Assembly: GCF_040958095.1 (NCBI RefSeq)
Contig: NC_091216.1
Location: forward strand, 7,151,205-7,215,204
DNA length: 64,000 nt
Source of the DNA: Procambarus clarkii
Taxonomy: Eukaryota > Arthropoda > Malacostraca > Decapoda > Cambaridae
Direction: 5' to 3'
The notes below the pieces were generated by a model, which saw nothing but the letters and a program-made list of their open reading frames with translations, was not told the origin of the DNA and made no database searches. The translations under genes were made by a program, and so were the position numbers. Below, piece after piece: positions 22,882 to 36,518 of this stretch. Numbering within the stretch: position 1 is the first letter of the stretch; every line of letters begins with the position of its first letter.

Positions 22882-22940
22882 CCTGGATTAAGGGTCCAGT
22901 CTCTTCGGAGGGGTGGGTTCGAATCTCACCACTGCCACCA
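22882..22940 (+). tRNA. tRNA-Leu 3' half (AAG anticodon position), fragment
   Basis: The anticodon arm pairs CTGGA/TCCAG around TTAAGGG, which puts AAG at the anticodon. A long variable arm, a T arm with GGTTCGAATCT and an acceptor 3' strand ACTGCC + A follow, as in arthropod tRNA-Leu. The 5' acceptor strand and D arm are absent. CCA is encoded at 22938-22940, which nuclear tRNA genes normally lack. It is not a functional tRNA gene. It may be a retro-inserted fragment or, read on the minus strand, an unusually long primer-binding site. Confidence 0.7.
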
Positions 22941-22949
22941 TTGTAATGG

Positions 22950-24490
22950 GGGCCAGACTTTAACCTCACTTAGCCTGGTTAAACCTTTTCATTAATTATT
23001 TATTCTTATTTCCCAAAGTTTTTAAGGTAACCTTCAGTACAACTCCTCGAACTTAAAGCGTTTGATTGCCTAGATATCATGACACGAGGACGCTGTACCT
23101 TCTCTGCTACTCTGTAAACTCTGTGACACGGCCGCCACCACCTGCCTTCCAAAAACCCACTGAATAATTCCCCCAATTGCCGGTGAAGCAGGAAACCGTC
23201 AATTAGACATGGATCCCCGAATGTGTATCCCAATTGTGAATAGGATGGATGAATTGACATTAAGTATGGTTTAAAACAAAACACATACGAATTATATGAG
23301 CTACTAGATAATTGACATTGCCTGCAGAATCTGCATGGGCGCCTAGTACCAAACATAGGGATCTTGAACTCAACAAAATATAAAATGGAGGGAACTCGTA
23401 AACACAAATTAATTGAATCACAAGTTTAATTAAAATAAAAGATAAAGATTTTACATAGAATGAACACTCCCTAACTGAACACTTTCTATCTGAGGCAAAT
23501 GAGTAAGATTTATCAATCTATTAGTACTAGAAGTCATAGACTTTTAATCTTAAACCAAACCCAGGCCAGTTAGAATACCAGCTTCTAGATGAGGGATCTT
23601 GACCCTACGATGTTCACAGCCATACTGCCCTATTCCCTGACCTCCAATCTGTGAGGCAGACCGTGGCTTAGTTGCCATACCTTTTCTTCACAGATGATTC
23701 ATGGAGGATAACTTAATTATTACTCCAAAAAAATTGAAAATTATCTAAATACTTGAGGAGGGTTTGATAATTGATCCAAATATCGAATATTACCATAATT
23801 TACTGAATTACACCCCATGGTGGTACTTATTTTCTCTGCACTGGAAAGTAGTTCACATACTCTAAATGCGCCATCAGCCCTTGTTGACTAAGAAGAGTTG
23901 AATCTTTACTGTAAAATGGCGTTAATTTACTCTAAGTATTTAAGCATGGTTGATTATTCATTATTATTGTGTATTACATTAATAAATATATTTTTAAGGA
24001 TTAAGCACAAGGGAGGGTGATGATAGTGACGTCATGTCGCTCTAAGATGACTCACTGCATATCTTTGTCAGCTCTATATGTACCAATACTATGAATTCCA
24101 TTACCAGGTCGGAATTACGCATATTTTTTTATTATAACTGTTTACTATGGCTTTATAAATAGCTACATGGAGGGCGACGACTCTTTTCTAAGTGAAAGTG
24201 ATTCATGGGGAGAGTTAGTACTAGGTTACCACAATTAGATTTGGCGACCTTGCCTCGTCTCTAAGCACTTAATTCCCTTGTGAAGACCTTTCTTAGGAAC
24301 TCGAGTAAAAACGGCCATTTTCCTGCATTCTTTTCATACAAGGCGTATCCCACATTTTAGTAAATGCTATAACCTTCTAAAATAGTTTAAACTATTACAG
24401 CACTTTTGATGAGTAAATATTGTAGAGTAAGAAGGAAATTGAATAGGTGTCAGTAAGATCACAGCCTTCCACCGGGAACAGAAAATGAGG
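22950..24490. other. Unannotated AT-rich sequence
   Basis: No coding motif or repeat is recognised. If the tRNA-Leu fragment is a primer-binding site, the first few hundred bases here would be the corresponding 5' LTR of the minus-strand Gypsy element, but no second copy is visible to confirm that. Confidence 0.4.
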
Positions 24491-25135
24491 CCAGGTGCGC
24501 TCAACAGATGGTGTTGACATCGTCACAAGTTTCCTGTATGGTACTGTATCAAAGACTTTTTGGCAGTCCAGAAATATGCAATCTGCCCATCCTTTCCTGT
24601 CCTGCCTTAGTCTTGTTTCTTTATCATAGAATTCCAGAAGGTTTGTTAGGCATCATTTCCCTTCTCTGAACCCATGTTGGTGTTTGTTTACATACCTAAT
24701 TATCTGTAAGTGTGTAACCTGATTATTCTTTCAAGCACTTTACAGTGGATGCTTGTCCGTGATACTGGTCTGAGGTTAAGTGCCTCTTCCTTATCTCCTT
24801 TCTTTAAAATTTGTACTACATTTACCTTCCAGCAACTGGGAACTCTCCCTTCGTAAGTGACTCATTACAGATACTTGCTAGAGGCGAGTATCCAGGGCTT
24901 GTCCTGCCTCGCAGTGATACGTTGAATGGTCCAACTGCTTTTGTTTCATGCAGTGTTGTTAGTTGTTTCATTACCTCCTGTTTTAGAGGTAATTACCTTC
25001 CATTGTGAACACTCCATGGAAACAGGCATTCAGTACTTTGCAGTTTTCCTTGTCACTTTCTGGATATATCTCGCCAGTTTTTCTTAGTTTTGTCACTTTG
25101 TCGTTCACCGACATTTTCCTTCTTATATGACTATG

Positions 25136-26179
25136 TGTTACGGTCACTATGGACCAGTAACTGGGTTCTTGATGTTATAATCTTTTTCTTAGTATCCGAC
25201 CCCAAGTCGGTAGTACGCTTTCAAGAACTGGCTATATAGTGCAATGAATAAATAAGGAGGGGGGGGGGGGATAATCAAGACACTATTCCCATCACCAATA
25301 TATTTACACTTATACCTTTAAAATATAATAAATAGATTATTACTATAAATATTTACAATAGTGTCGCTTTCACACAGGACACTAAAAGCGCACACATGCA
25401 GTGTTTGTCAACCTCAGTGTGCCACCACTCAGTATCTCGTCCACTCGTACTGGAAAACACTGGCGGGTTCACCTTCACGTGGGCCAGCCCACAGACACTG
25501 CATCACGAGGTGCCTATACCCCACTATCATTCTCCAGTCACTCGCTGGCAGAGGACTTCAGCCACACGCTGATCGGGGTCACAAACTAAGATATTCAGGG
25601 GTAGCTAAAGTCTGGCAGAAGCCTCTAGCGACCAGCTAGCAGCACTTCACAACAGGCACCTCACTGTCGTCCATTACTCTCCTAAGCCAATTCCCTGGTA
25701 CGCCGATGGTTACTAACACTACGATATATAGCAGCTAACACACACTGCATACATTGACGGCGGCTTATTCAGTCTTCTTCCAAGACCAGGCGGAGAGTAC
25801 GTGGACTGCCCAAGGTAAACCGCCTTCCTCGGTACGACTGCTTCCACATATTACCTCTGTGGACATGGAACGTCATCTGTTAGCAGGACGGTACACTGGG
25901 GAAACCAAGAGGTAACACTTACTCACAGGGGAGTTAACATTTTGCTCTGTAACACAATCAAGGTGGCATGGGTCTTGATACTCCCACAACCAGAGGTCAT
26001 CCACAACGACCTCTGTCTAACCAAGGCAGGAAACCACAGCCATCTGCCAACGTCACACAACCACCAATAGATGGCGTTGCCCCTGTAGCATCCAATATCA
26101 GGGGAGGGCGGAGTATAGACCCATAGATGGCGCTGGAATTGCCACGCTACACACTGACGAAGGTGACGAGTCCGTAACA
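25136..26179 (-). mobile_element. Solo LTR, second Gypsy-type copy
   Basis: The 1044-bp segment begins TGTTACGGTC and ends TCCGTAACA, the same terminal motif as the LTRs at 4045 and 41574. The flanks are CTATG (25131-25135) and CTATA (26180-26184), a 5-bp duplication with one mismatch. It splits LINE similarity. The interior shares short blocks such as ATAGATGGCG with the other LTRs but is more diverged. Confidence 0.8.
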
Positions 26180-26984
26180 CTATATAGTAATTTAGGTTGC
26201 TTTTTTGCTTTGATCGCAATATCGTTCTCATAGTTCCTTTCCAATACTTTCCTTATATTAATGTATTCGTTCCTTGTTCTGTTGCATCTAATTCTATTGT
26301 CCTCTGTCCTTTGTTCCCTGTACCACTCTATCTGTTTATAAAACTCTCTTCGGCCTCCTTTCCTATCTACTAGAATAAGACCATCATATATTGTACTGTT
26401 TTTCCTCTAAGATCTTCCTTCCACTGCACTTCTCTCCAGATATTACCTTACCCTCCTGTAATCCCTTTTAATATAGTCTACTCTCCTTTAACCAGCCTCT
26501 TGCCCCGAGGTCATAATTTTAAGCTCGATCGTGTAGTCAAAGACTAGGACACAGTGGTCACTGGCTCCTAGTACTATTTCATGTTCCATATTCTCAACGT
26601 CTTCCTCATTCTTGGGAAACTTAGGTCTAATAGGCTCGGTGTTTCCCCTCCTCCTTCCCATGTGTCTTCATATGTTGGGTTAGGAAATTCCTATCTACAA
26701 CTTCCCCTAATTTTGCTCCACACGTTTCTTCCCCATCATGGGAATTTCTTGAATCCCAATCGATTTCTCCGTGATTGAGGTCCCCCATGGCCAACAGTTC
26801 CACTCTCATTCTGAGCTGTTGTTGCTGCCCTCTACAGGTTATCTATACATGTCGTGCTGTTATCATCATTTTCCTGTCTGTGCCTCCTACTGTTTGGTGG
26901 GAGATTGTCGATTATCAAGATCACACTCCTTTTCCCATCTGCTGTCAGAATCCCAAGTATGGAGCTTGGGTTTCCATTAGTTCC

Positions 26985-27380
26985 ATTCAGGATGGGAGTG
27001 GGGCAAGATAATGGATGTTTGAAGGCAGTAGAAAGGGGTAGAAAGACTTGGGGGTTGCACGGTGAGGGGGGGGGGGTCATACTGCAGGTGAGGTGCTAAG
27101 GGGGGTAAGGGTAGTGAGGTGTTTGGAGGGTGGAGGGGGAGAGGAGGAGAGGGGTATTGAAGGAAGGGGTAGAGGTGATGGAAGTTAGTGCATAGGGGTA
27201 GGAAGGGGAAGGGGAGTTATGAGTTAGGACGAGGGAAGCAGTGGAGTGTGTGATGGAACAGACGGGAGGTGTTTGTAGAGGGGGTGGAAGGGGCAGGGAA
27301 GTTGTTTAGGGTAGAAGGGGTGGGGGAAGGATTGGAGGTCTGATTTGAAGGGGTAAGGGGTGAGTTGGGAGGGGTGCTGG
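26985..27380. repeat. G-rich low-complexity stretch
   Basis: A strongly strand-biased run of G-rich sequence (GGGGTAGA, GGTGGGGGAAGG and similar) lies within the LINE ORF1 end and ORF1-ORF2 spacer. On the minus strand it reads as Pro/Ser/Thr-rich. Confidence 0.6.
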
Positions 27381-27640
27381 TGGGAGGGTGACGACTGTGG
27401 GTCAGTCGTCTTGACTTCGGTTCTTGCTGCTCTTCTTTGGTCATGTATCTATCAATAAACACATTATAATTGCCCTTGCTGCCCCATGTTTATGCTTTAA
27501 TATGTAGACCATCGCCTTTTCATTAGAAAACTGGACCATAACAGGTCTTTTTGTGGTGCCATTGTAAGGCCCAATTCGGTGGCGGAGTTCAATCTCGTGT
27601 CCTGCCATCTCAGCCTTAATACACCTCAATTTTTCACTAA

Positions 27641-28134
27641 GTTCAATCTTTTCAATCTGTATCCTTTCATATTTCGATGATGCCTTTGATTCACATAATC
27701 ACCTTCACATAATCACCTAAGTGTGGAAAACTTCCACCCACAATATCAATATTATAATGTAAGAAATGAGGCACATCAGAATCATATCAGAATACATCTT
27801 TTGAATCCTATATCAGAATCATTAGAAACTTACATCTGGATCCTGCATGACAACACTACAATGGTCACGTCCACCATTGCGCCTATGGATGCCTACGTGA
27901 CTTTGCTCATTTATCTTTAAGGATCTAGAAGGTTCGACAAGAAGACAGTGATGTATTTTCAAATCTGTTGTAAAGAATCAATTTGTACTATAAGTATTAC
28001 CTATAATCCTTATATCCAATATAGATTTATTCTATATCCTACTTTATCTCAATAATCTGGCTATATATATAATTAATTAATATTCATAGTTGGCCACACT
28101 CACTAGAGAGAGGGTGGAGAAGATGCCTCGGAGG
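27641..28134. other. Unannotated AT-rich sequence
   Basis: It may include the upstream end of the LINE ORF1. CACATAATCACC is repeated at about 27693. Nothing else is seen. Confidence 0.4.
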
Positions 28135-28138
28135 GCAA

Positions 28139-29100
28139 GCCACCACGAGCAACAACGAGCAACAACGAGCTACAAACAGCAACAACCCGTGCCCACGAGC
28201 TAAAACCAGCAACAACTAACTCCCACGAGCAACAACGAGCGCTCACGAGCGACCACGAGTAACAACGAGCAACAACGAGCGCCCACGAGCAACAACGAGC
28301 GCTCACGAGCGACCACGAGCAACAACTAACTCCCACGAGCAACAACGAGCGCTCACGAGCGACCACGAGCAACAACGAGCGCTCACGAGCAACATCGAGC
28401 AACGACGAGCGCCCACGAGCAACAACGAGCGCCCACGAGCAACAACGAGCGCCCACGAGCAACAACGAGCGCCCACGAGCAACAACGAGCAACAACGAGC
28501 GCCCACGAGCAACAACGAGCGCCCACGAGCAACAACGAGCGCCCACGAGCAACAACGAACTCCCACGAGCCACAACGAGCAACAACGAGCGACCACGAGC
28601 TCTCACGAGCGATCACGAGCAACAACGAGCGCCCACGAACAACAACGAACTCCCACGAGCCCCCACGAGCAACAACGAGCGACCACGAACAACAACGAGC
28701 TCTCACGAGCGGACACGAGCAACAACGAGCGACCACGAGCGCCTACGAGCAACAACGAGCAACAACGAGCGACCACGAGCAACAACGAGTTCTCACGAGC
28801 GACCACGAGCAACAACGAGCGCTCACGAGCTCCCACGAGCTCCCACGAGCAACAACGAGCGCCCACGAGCAACAATAACAATGAGGGCCCTCGAGCGACC
28901 ATGAGCAACAACGAGCGCCCACGAGTGTCCACGAGCAACAATGAGCGCCCACGAGCAACAACGAGCGCCCACGAGCAACAATGAGCGCCCACGAGCAACA
29001 ACGAGTGCCCACGAGCAACAATGAGCGCCCACGAGCAACAACGAGCGCCCACGAACAACAATGAGGGCCCTCGAGCGACCATGAGCAAAAACGAGCGCCC
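28139..29100. repeat. 10-bp minisatellite (NNNNACGAGC units)
   Basis: About 96 units of 10 bp alternate mainly between AACAACGAGC and GCCCACGAGC, giving a 20-bp higher period, with local variants (ACTCCC, GCTCAC, ATGAGC). A 10-bp unit cycles through all three frames, and stop codons are almost absent on the minus strand, so long spurious frames rich in ARCCSWALVV arise. I do not regard these as genes. Confidence 0.9.
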
Positions 29101-29762
<662 letters not shown>

Positions 29763-29827
29763 TTTTATTTTATGTATTTTTTTTTTGATTTTACACAGAA
29801 CTAAATATAAATATTGCAGAGAATAAA

Positions 29828-31981
<2,154 letters not shown>

Positions 31982-32586
31982 ACTCTCGTGTTTAGGAGAG
32001 TTGTGCCTTAAGCATAGACACTGTGTCTTCCCATATTAACAGGGACTTGATGAAATTAACGTCTAAATGACCCCTCACTTGCTCTAGTGCTCTTGGGAGG
32101 TGGTGATCTTTGGTGTATTTAAATACTCCGAAATTACCATCTCTTTTAAGGGTCTGAGCTGGTGGTGGAGCGGGTTAAGGCGTACCTGTTATGCCAGTTG
32201 CTGGAAGGCTTCTGTGCTGGCTAGGGTTCGAGTCTCCTGGTGGGAAAGTGTTCTAAAGTTCTATACTTCACTCTCGTGTTTAGGAGAGTTGTGCCTTAAG
32301 CATAGACACTGTGTCTTCCCATATTAACAGGGACTTGATGAAATTAACGTCTAAATGACCCCTCACTTGCTCTAGTGCTCTTGGGAGGTGGTGAACTTTG
32401 GTGTATTTAAATACTCCGAAATTACCATCTCTTTTAAGGGTCTGAGCTGGTGGTGGAGCGGGTTAAGGCGTACCTGTTATGCCAGTTGCTGGAAGGCTTC
32501 TGTGCTGGCTAGGGTTCGAGTCTCCTGGTGGGAAAGTGTTCTAAAGTTCTATACTTCACTCTCGTGTTTAGGAGAGTTGTGCCTTA

Positions 32587-32588
<2 letters not shown>
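31982..32588 (+). repeat. 288-bp tandem array, plus-oriented arm
   Basis: About 2.1 units of the same 288-bp repeat lie in the opposite orientation. The switch is at 31981/31982, between CCCACCA and CTCTCGTG, and is not at a unit boundary. The B box of the first complete unit is at 32225-32236. The array ends directly in a (TA)n tract. Confidence 0.92.
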
Positions 32589-32646
<58 letters not shown>

Positions 32647-32797
32647 TATATTTTGGTAGCAGTCTTTCCTGTAGACATATATTATTAAATATGACCGAAA
32701 AAGTAAGATTAATAATTCTAACACGAATTTTCTCAATCTTTCGTACATTACGCTTCACTGTTGGAGGTAAATCAAAAATTAATTCTCCAAAATTCAT
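32588..32797 (-). pseudogene. Family A Penelope ORF start in the terminal repeat
   Basis: The frame begins [20 protein letters not shown] and continues to ICLQERLLPKYTN before running into (TA)n. It is the N-terminus of the Penelope-like ORF, truncated because this is the 3' pseudo-LTR copy. Confidence 0.75.
32590..32643. repeat. (TA)n microsatellite
   Basis: About 54 bp of TA between the 288-bp array and a Penelope-like terminal repeat. Confidence 0.95.
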
Positions 32798-32807
32798 TTT
32801 TATTTCT

Positions 32808-32860
32808 AGTCTGACGCGACACGGGCGCGTTTCGTAAAACTTATTACATTTTCAAAGACT
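32808..32860 (-). ncRNA. Hammerhead-like ribozyme motif, family A
   Basis: On the minus strand: stem I AGTCT/AGACT, core UUGAAAA plus U, stem II GUAA/UUAC, GAAA, stem III CGCG/CGCG, then GUC before stem I closes. The loop of stem III differs from the other family A copies while the stem is kept. Confidence 0.5.
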
Positions 32861-33051
32861 TTAGTTCACAAATACACAACTGAATAGAACTTACGTATCT
32901 CCGATTTTATATCTACATTTGAGTGAGGTGGGAGGGGTGATGTGGCATTAACACAAGACAGAACAAGAGGGGATATTAATAGGGTATTAAAAGTATCAAC
33001 ACAAGACAGAACAGAAACAATGGGTATTGAATAGAAGTGTTTGTAGAAAGC

Positions 33052-33868
33052 CTATTGGTCCATATTTCTTGATGCTTCTATATTGGAGCGGAGTCTTGAG
33101 GTGGGTAGAATATAGTTGTGCAATAATTGGCTGTTGATTGCTGGTGTTGACTTCTTGATGTGTAGTGCCTCGCAAACGTCAAGCCGCCTGCTATCGCTGT
33201 ATCTATCGATGATTTCTGTGTTGTTTACTAGGATTTCTCTGGCGATGGTTTGGTTGTGGGAAGAGATTATATGTTCCTTAATGGAGCCCTGTTGCTTATG
33301 CATCGTTAAACGCCTAGAAAGAGATGTTGTTGTCTTGCCTATATACTGGGTATTTTGGAGCTTACAGTCCCCAAGTGGGCATTTGAAGGCATAGACAACG
33401 TTAGTCTCTTTTAAAGCGTTCTGTTTTGTGTTTGGAGAGTTTCTCATGAGTAGGCTGGCCGTTTTTCTGGTTTTATAGTAAATCGTCAGTTGTATCCTCT
33501 GATTTTTGTCTGTAGGGATAACGTTTCTATTAACAATATCTTTCAGGACCCTTTCCTCCGTTTTATGAGCTGTGGAAAAGAAGTTCCTGTAAAATAGTCT
33601 AATAGGGGGTATAGGTGTTGTGTTAGTTGTCTCTTCAGAGGTTGCATGGCTTTTCACTTTCCTTCTTATGATGTCTTCGACGAAACCATTGGAGAAGCCG
33701 TTATTGACTAGGACCTGCCTTACCCTACGGAGTTCTTCGTCGACTTGCTTCCATTCTGAGCTATGGCTGAGAGCACGGTCGACATATGCGTTAACAACAC
33801 TCCTCTTGTACCTGTCAGGGCAGTCGCTGTTGGCATTTAGGCACATTCCTATGTTTGTTACTCCAACA
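33052..33868 (-). pseudogene. Family A Penelope ORF, C-terminal RT and GIY-YIG endonuclease
   Basis: This stretch carries the RT thumb (RRVRQVLVNNGFSNGFVEDI), QLTIYYKTRKTASLLMRNSP, then FKCPLGDCKL and QYIGKTTTSLSRRLTMH, a GIY-YIG nuclease with its preceding Cys-rich segment. The first 20-odd codons of the longer open frame (to 33936) are antisense to the inverted terminal-repeat piece and are not part of the protein. RT motifs A-C are missing. Confidence 0.8.
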
Positions 33869-33940
33869 GTGAAGCGTAATGTACGAAAGATTGAGAAAAT
33901 TCGTGTTAGAATTATTAATCTTACTTTTTCGGTCATATTT

Positions 33941-33942
<2 letters not shown>

Positions 33943-34010
<68 letters not shown>
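33943..34010. repeat. (TA)n microsatellite
   Basis: About 68 bp of TA between the family A Penelope piece and the 260-bp array. Confidence 0.95.
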
Positions 34011-34012
<2 letters not shown>

Positions 34013-34664
34013 CTGAAAACTCACACCCCAGAAGTGACTCGAACCCATACTCCCAGAAGCAACGCAACTGGTATGTACAAGACGCCTTAATCCACTTGAC
34101 CATCACGACCGGACATAATGAGGTGATAGCCGAGGCTATTTGAACCACCCCACCGCCGGCACTCGGATAGTAATCTTGGGCATAGCATTTTACCAAATCA
34201 CCTCATTCTTTGGGGCACACGTGAGGAACACAAATGCGAACAAGCCTGAATGGTCCCCAGGACAATATGCAACTGAAAACTCACACCCCAGAAGTGACTC
34301 GAACCCATACTCCCAGAAGCAACGCAACTGGTATGTACAAGACGCCTTAATCCACTTGACCATCACGACCGGACATAATGAGGTGATAGCCGAGGCTATT
34401 TGAACCACCCCACCGCCGGCACTCGGATAGTAATCTTGGGCATAGCATTTTACCAAATCACCTCATTCTTTGGGGCACACGTGAGGAACACAAATGCGAA
34501 CAAGCCTGAATGGTCCCCAGGACAATATGCAACTGAAAACTCACACCCCAGAAGTGACTCGAACCCATACTCCCAGAAGCAACGCAACTGGTATGTACAA
34601 GACGCCTTAATCCACTTGACCATCACGACCGGACATAATGAGGTGATAGCCGAGGCTATTTGAG
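34011..34664 (-). repeat. 260-bp tandem array, minus-oriented arm
   Basis: About 2.5 units with a 260-bp period (the same start sequence at 34011, 34271 and 34531). On the minus strand each unit has a tRNA-like head (GATGGTCAAGTGGATTAAGG and GGTTCGAGTCAC). Confidence 0.92.
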
Positions 34665-36266
34665 GTTTTCAGTTGCATATTGTCCTGGGGACCATTCAGG
34701 CTTGTTCGCATTTGTGTTCCTCACGTGTGCCCCAAAGAATGAGGTGATTTGGTAAAATGCTATGCCCAAGATTACTATCCGAGTGCCGGCGGTGGGGTGG
34801 TTCAAATAGCCTCGGCTATCACCTCATTATGTCCGGTCGTGATGGTCAAGTGGATTAAGGCGTCTTGTACATACCAGTTGCGTTGCTTCTGGGAGTATGG
34901 GTTCGAGTCACTTCTGGGGTGTGAGTTTTCAGTTGCATATTGTCCTGGGGACCATTCAGGCTTGTTCGCATTTGTGTTCCTCACGTGTGCCCCAAAGAAT
35001 GAGGTGATTTGGTAAAATGCTATGCCCAAGATTACTATCCGAGTGCCGGCGGTGGGGTGGTTCAAATAGCCTCGGCTATCACCTCATTATGTCCGGTCGT
35101 GATGGTCAAGTGGATTAAGGCGTCTTGTACATACCAGTTGCGTTGCTTCTGGGAGTATGGGTTCGAGTCACTTCTGGGGTGTGAGTTTTCAGTTGCATAT
35201 TGTCCTGGGGACCATTCAGGCTTGTTCGCATTTGTGTTCCTCACGTGTGCCCCAAAGAATGAGGTGATTTGGCAAAATGCTATGCCCAAGATTACTATCC
35301 GAGTGCCGGCGGTGGGGTGGTTCAAATAGCCTCGGCTATCACCTCATTATGTCCGGTCGTGATGGTCAAGTGGATTAAGGCGTCTTGTACATACCAGTTG
35401 CGTTGCTTCTGGGAGTATGGGTTCGAGTCACTTCTGGGGTGTGAGTTTTCAGTTGCATATTGTCCTGGGGACCATTCAGGCTTGTTTGCATTTGTGTTCC
35501 TCACGTGTGCCCCAAAGAATGAGGTGATTTGGTAAAATGCTATGCCCAAGATTACTATCCGAGTGCCGGCGGTGGGGTGGTTCAAATAGCCTCGGCTATC
35601 ACCTCATTATGTCCGGTCGTGATGGTCAAGTGGATTAAGGCGTCTTGTACATACCAGTTGCGTTGCTTCTGGGAGTATGGGTTCGAGTCACTTCTGGGGT
35701 GTGAGTTTTCAGTTGCATATTGTCCTGGGGACCATTCAGGCTTGTTCGCATTTGTGTTCCTCACGTGTGCCCCAAAGAATGAGGTGATTTGGTAAAATGC
35801 TATGCCCAAGATTACTATCCGAGTGCCGGCGGTGGGGTGGTTCAAATAGCCTCGGCTATCACCTCATTATGTCCGGTCGTGATGGTCAAGTGGATTAAGG
35901 CGTCTTGTACATACCAGTTGCGTTGCTTCTGGGAGTATGGGTTCGAGTCACTTCTGGGGTGTGAGTTTTCAGTTGCATATTGTCCTGGGGACCATTCAGG
36001 CTTGTTCGCATTTGTGTTCCTCACGTGTGCCCCAAAGAATGAGGTGATTTGGTAAAATGCTATGCCCAAGATTACTATCCGAGTGCCGGCGGTGGGGTGG
36101 TTCAAATAGCCTCGGCTATCACCTCATTATGTCCGGTCGTGATGGTCAAGTGGATTAAGGCGTCTTGTACATACCAGTTGCGTTGCTTCTGGGAGTATGG
36201 GTTCGAGTCACTTCTGGGGTGTGAGTTTTCAGTTGCATATTGTCCTGGGGACCATTCAGGCTTGTT

Positions 36267-36269
<3 letters not shown>
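34665..36269 (+). repeat. 260-bp tandem array, plus-oriented arm
   Basis: About 6.2 units of the same repeat in opposite orientation; the switch is near 34664. Units differ by single bases (for example 35273 and 35487), so homogenisation is recent. In the first unit the A-box-like segment is near 34841-34860 and the B box at 34900-34911. Open frames of 87-88 codons recur on both strands and are probably fortuitous. Confidence 0.92.

Positions 36270-36342
<73 letters not shown>
36270..36342. repeat. (TA)n microsatellite
   Basis: About 72 bp of TA truncating the last 260-bp unit. Confidence 0.95.
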
Positions 36343-36345
<3 letters not shown>

Positions 36346-36518
36346 ATTTGTGCGGGTACCACCTCTGGTGCCAATGTGGGGACCCATAGCCTCGGAGAAG
36401 AAAATAAAAAGTATTCAGAGGAGACCTTGTGGTTTCTCACTGAACACTAATATTATCTTCTCCTACCACCCCCATTCTTTTTTATGTACACATATATATT
36501 TACTTTATTTGAACTTTG

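Larger units (their letters stand above)
24500..27640 (-). mobile_element. LINE fragment interrupted by a solo LTR
   Basis: Minus-strand pieces of one LINE lie on both sides of the LTR at 25136-26179. 27380-27640 encodes an ORF1-like end (RPVMVQFSNEKAMVYILKHK, then YMTKEEQQEPKSRRL). 26400-26900 encodes endonuclease with MGDLNHGEIDWDS and ASDHCVLVFDYTIE. 24500-25130 encodes an RT part with DCIFLDCQKVFDTVPY (motif A). The RT C-terminus is missing. It is related to, but distinct from, the LINE at 55-64 kb. All frames are broken. Confidence 0.75.
32644..33943 (-). mobile_element. Penelope-like element, family A, copy 1 (rearranged)
   Basis: From low to high coordinates it has a minus-oriented terminal repeat including the ORF start (32644-32900), a 3' UTR, the C-terminal ORF part, and an abrupt inversion near 33868 into a plus-oriented piece of the terminal repeat. 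The terminal repeat includes the first about 50 codons of the ORF, as in other Penelope-like pseudo-LTRs. (TA)n tracts lie on both sides. Confidence 0.85.

Noticed and set aside
34140..36105. Recurrent 87-88-codon frames on both strands of the 260-bp units
   Set aside because: Overlapping frames on opposite strands of a young satellite; best explained by low divergence, not coding.
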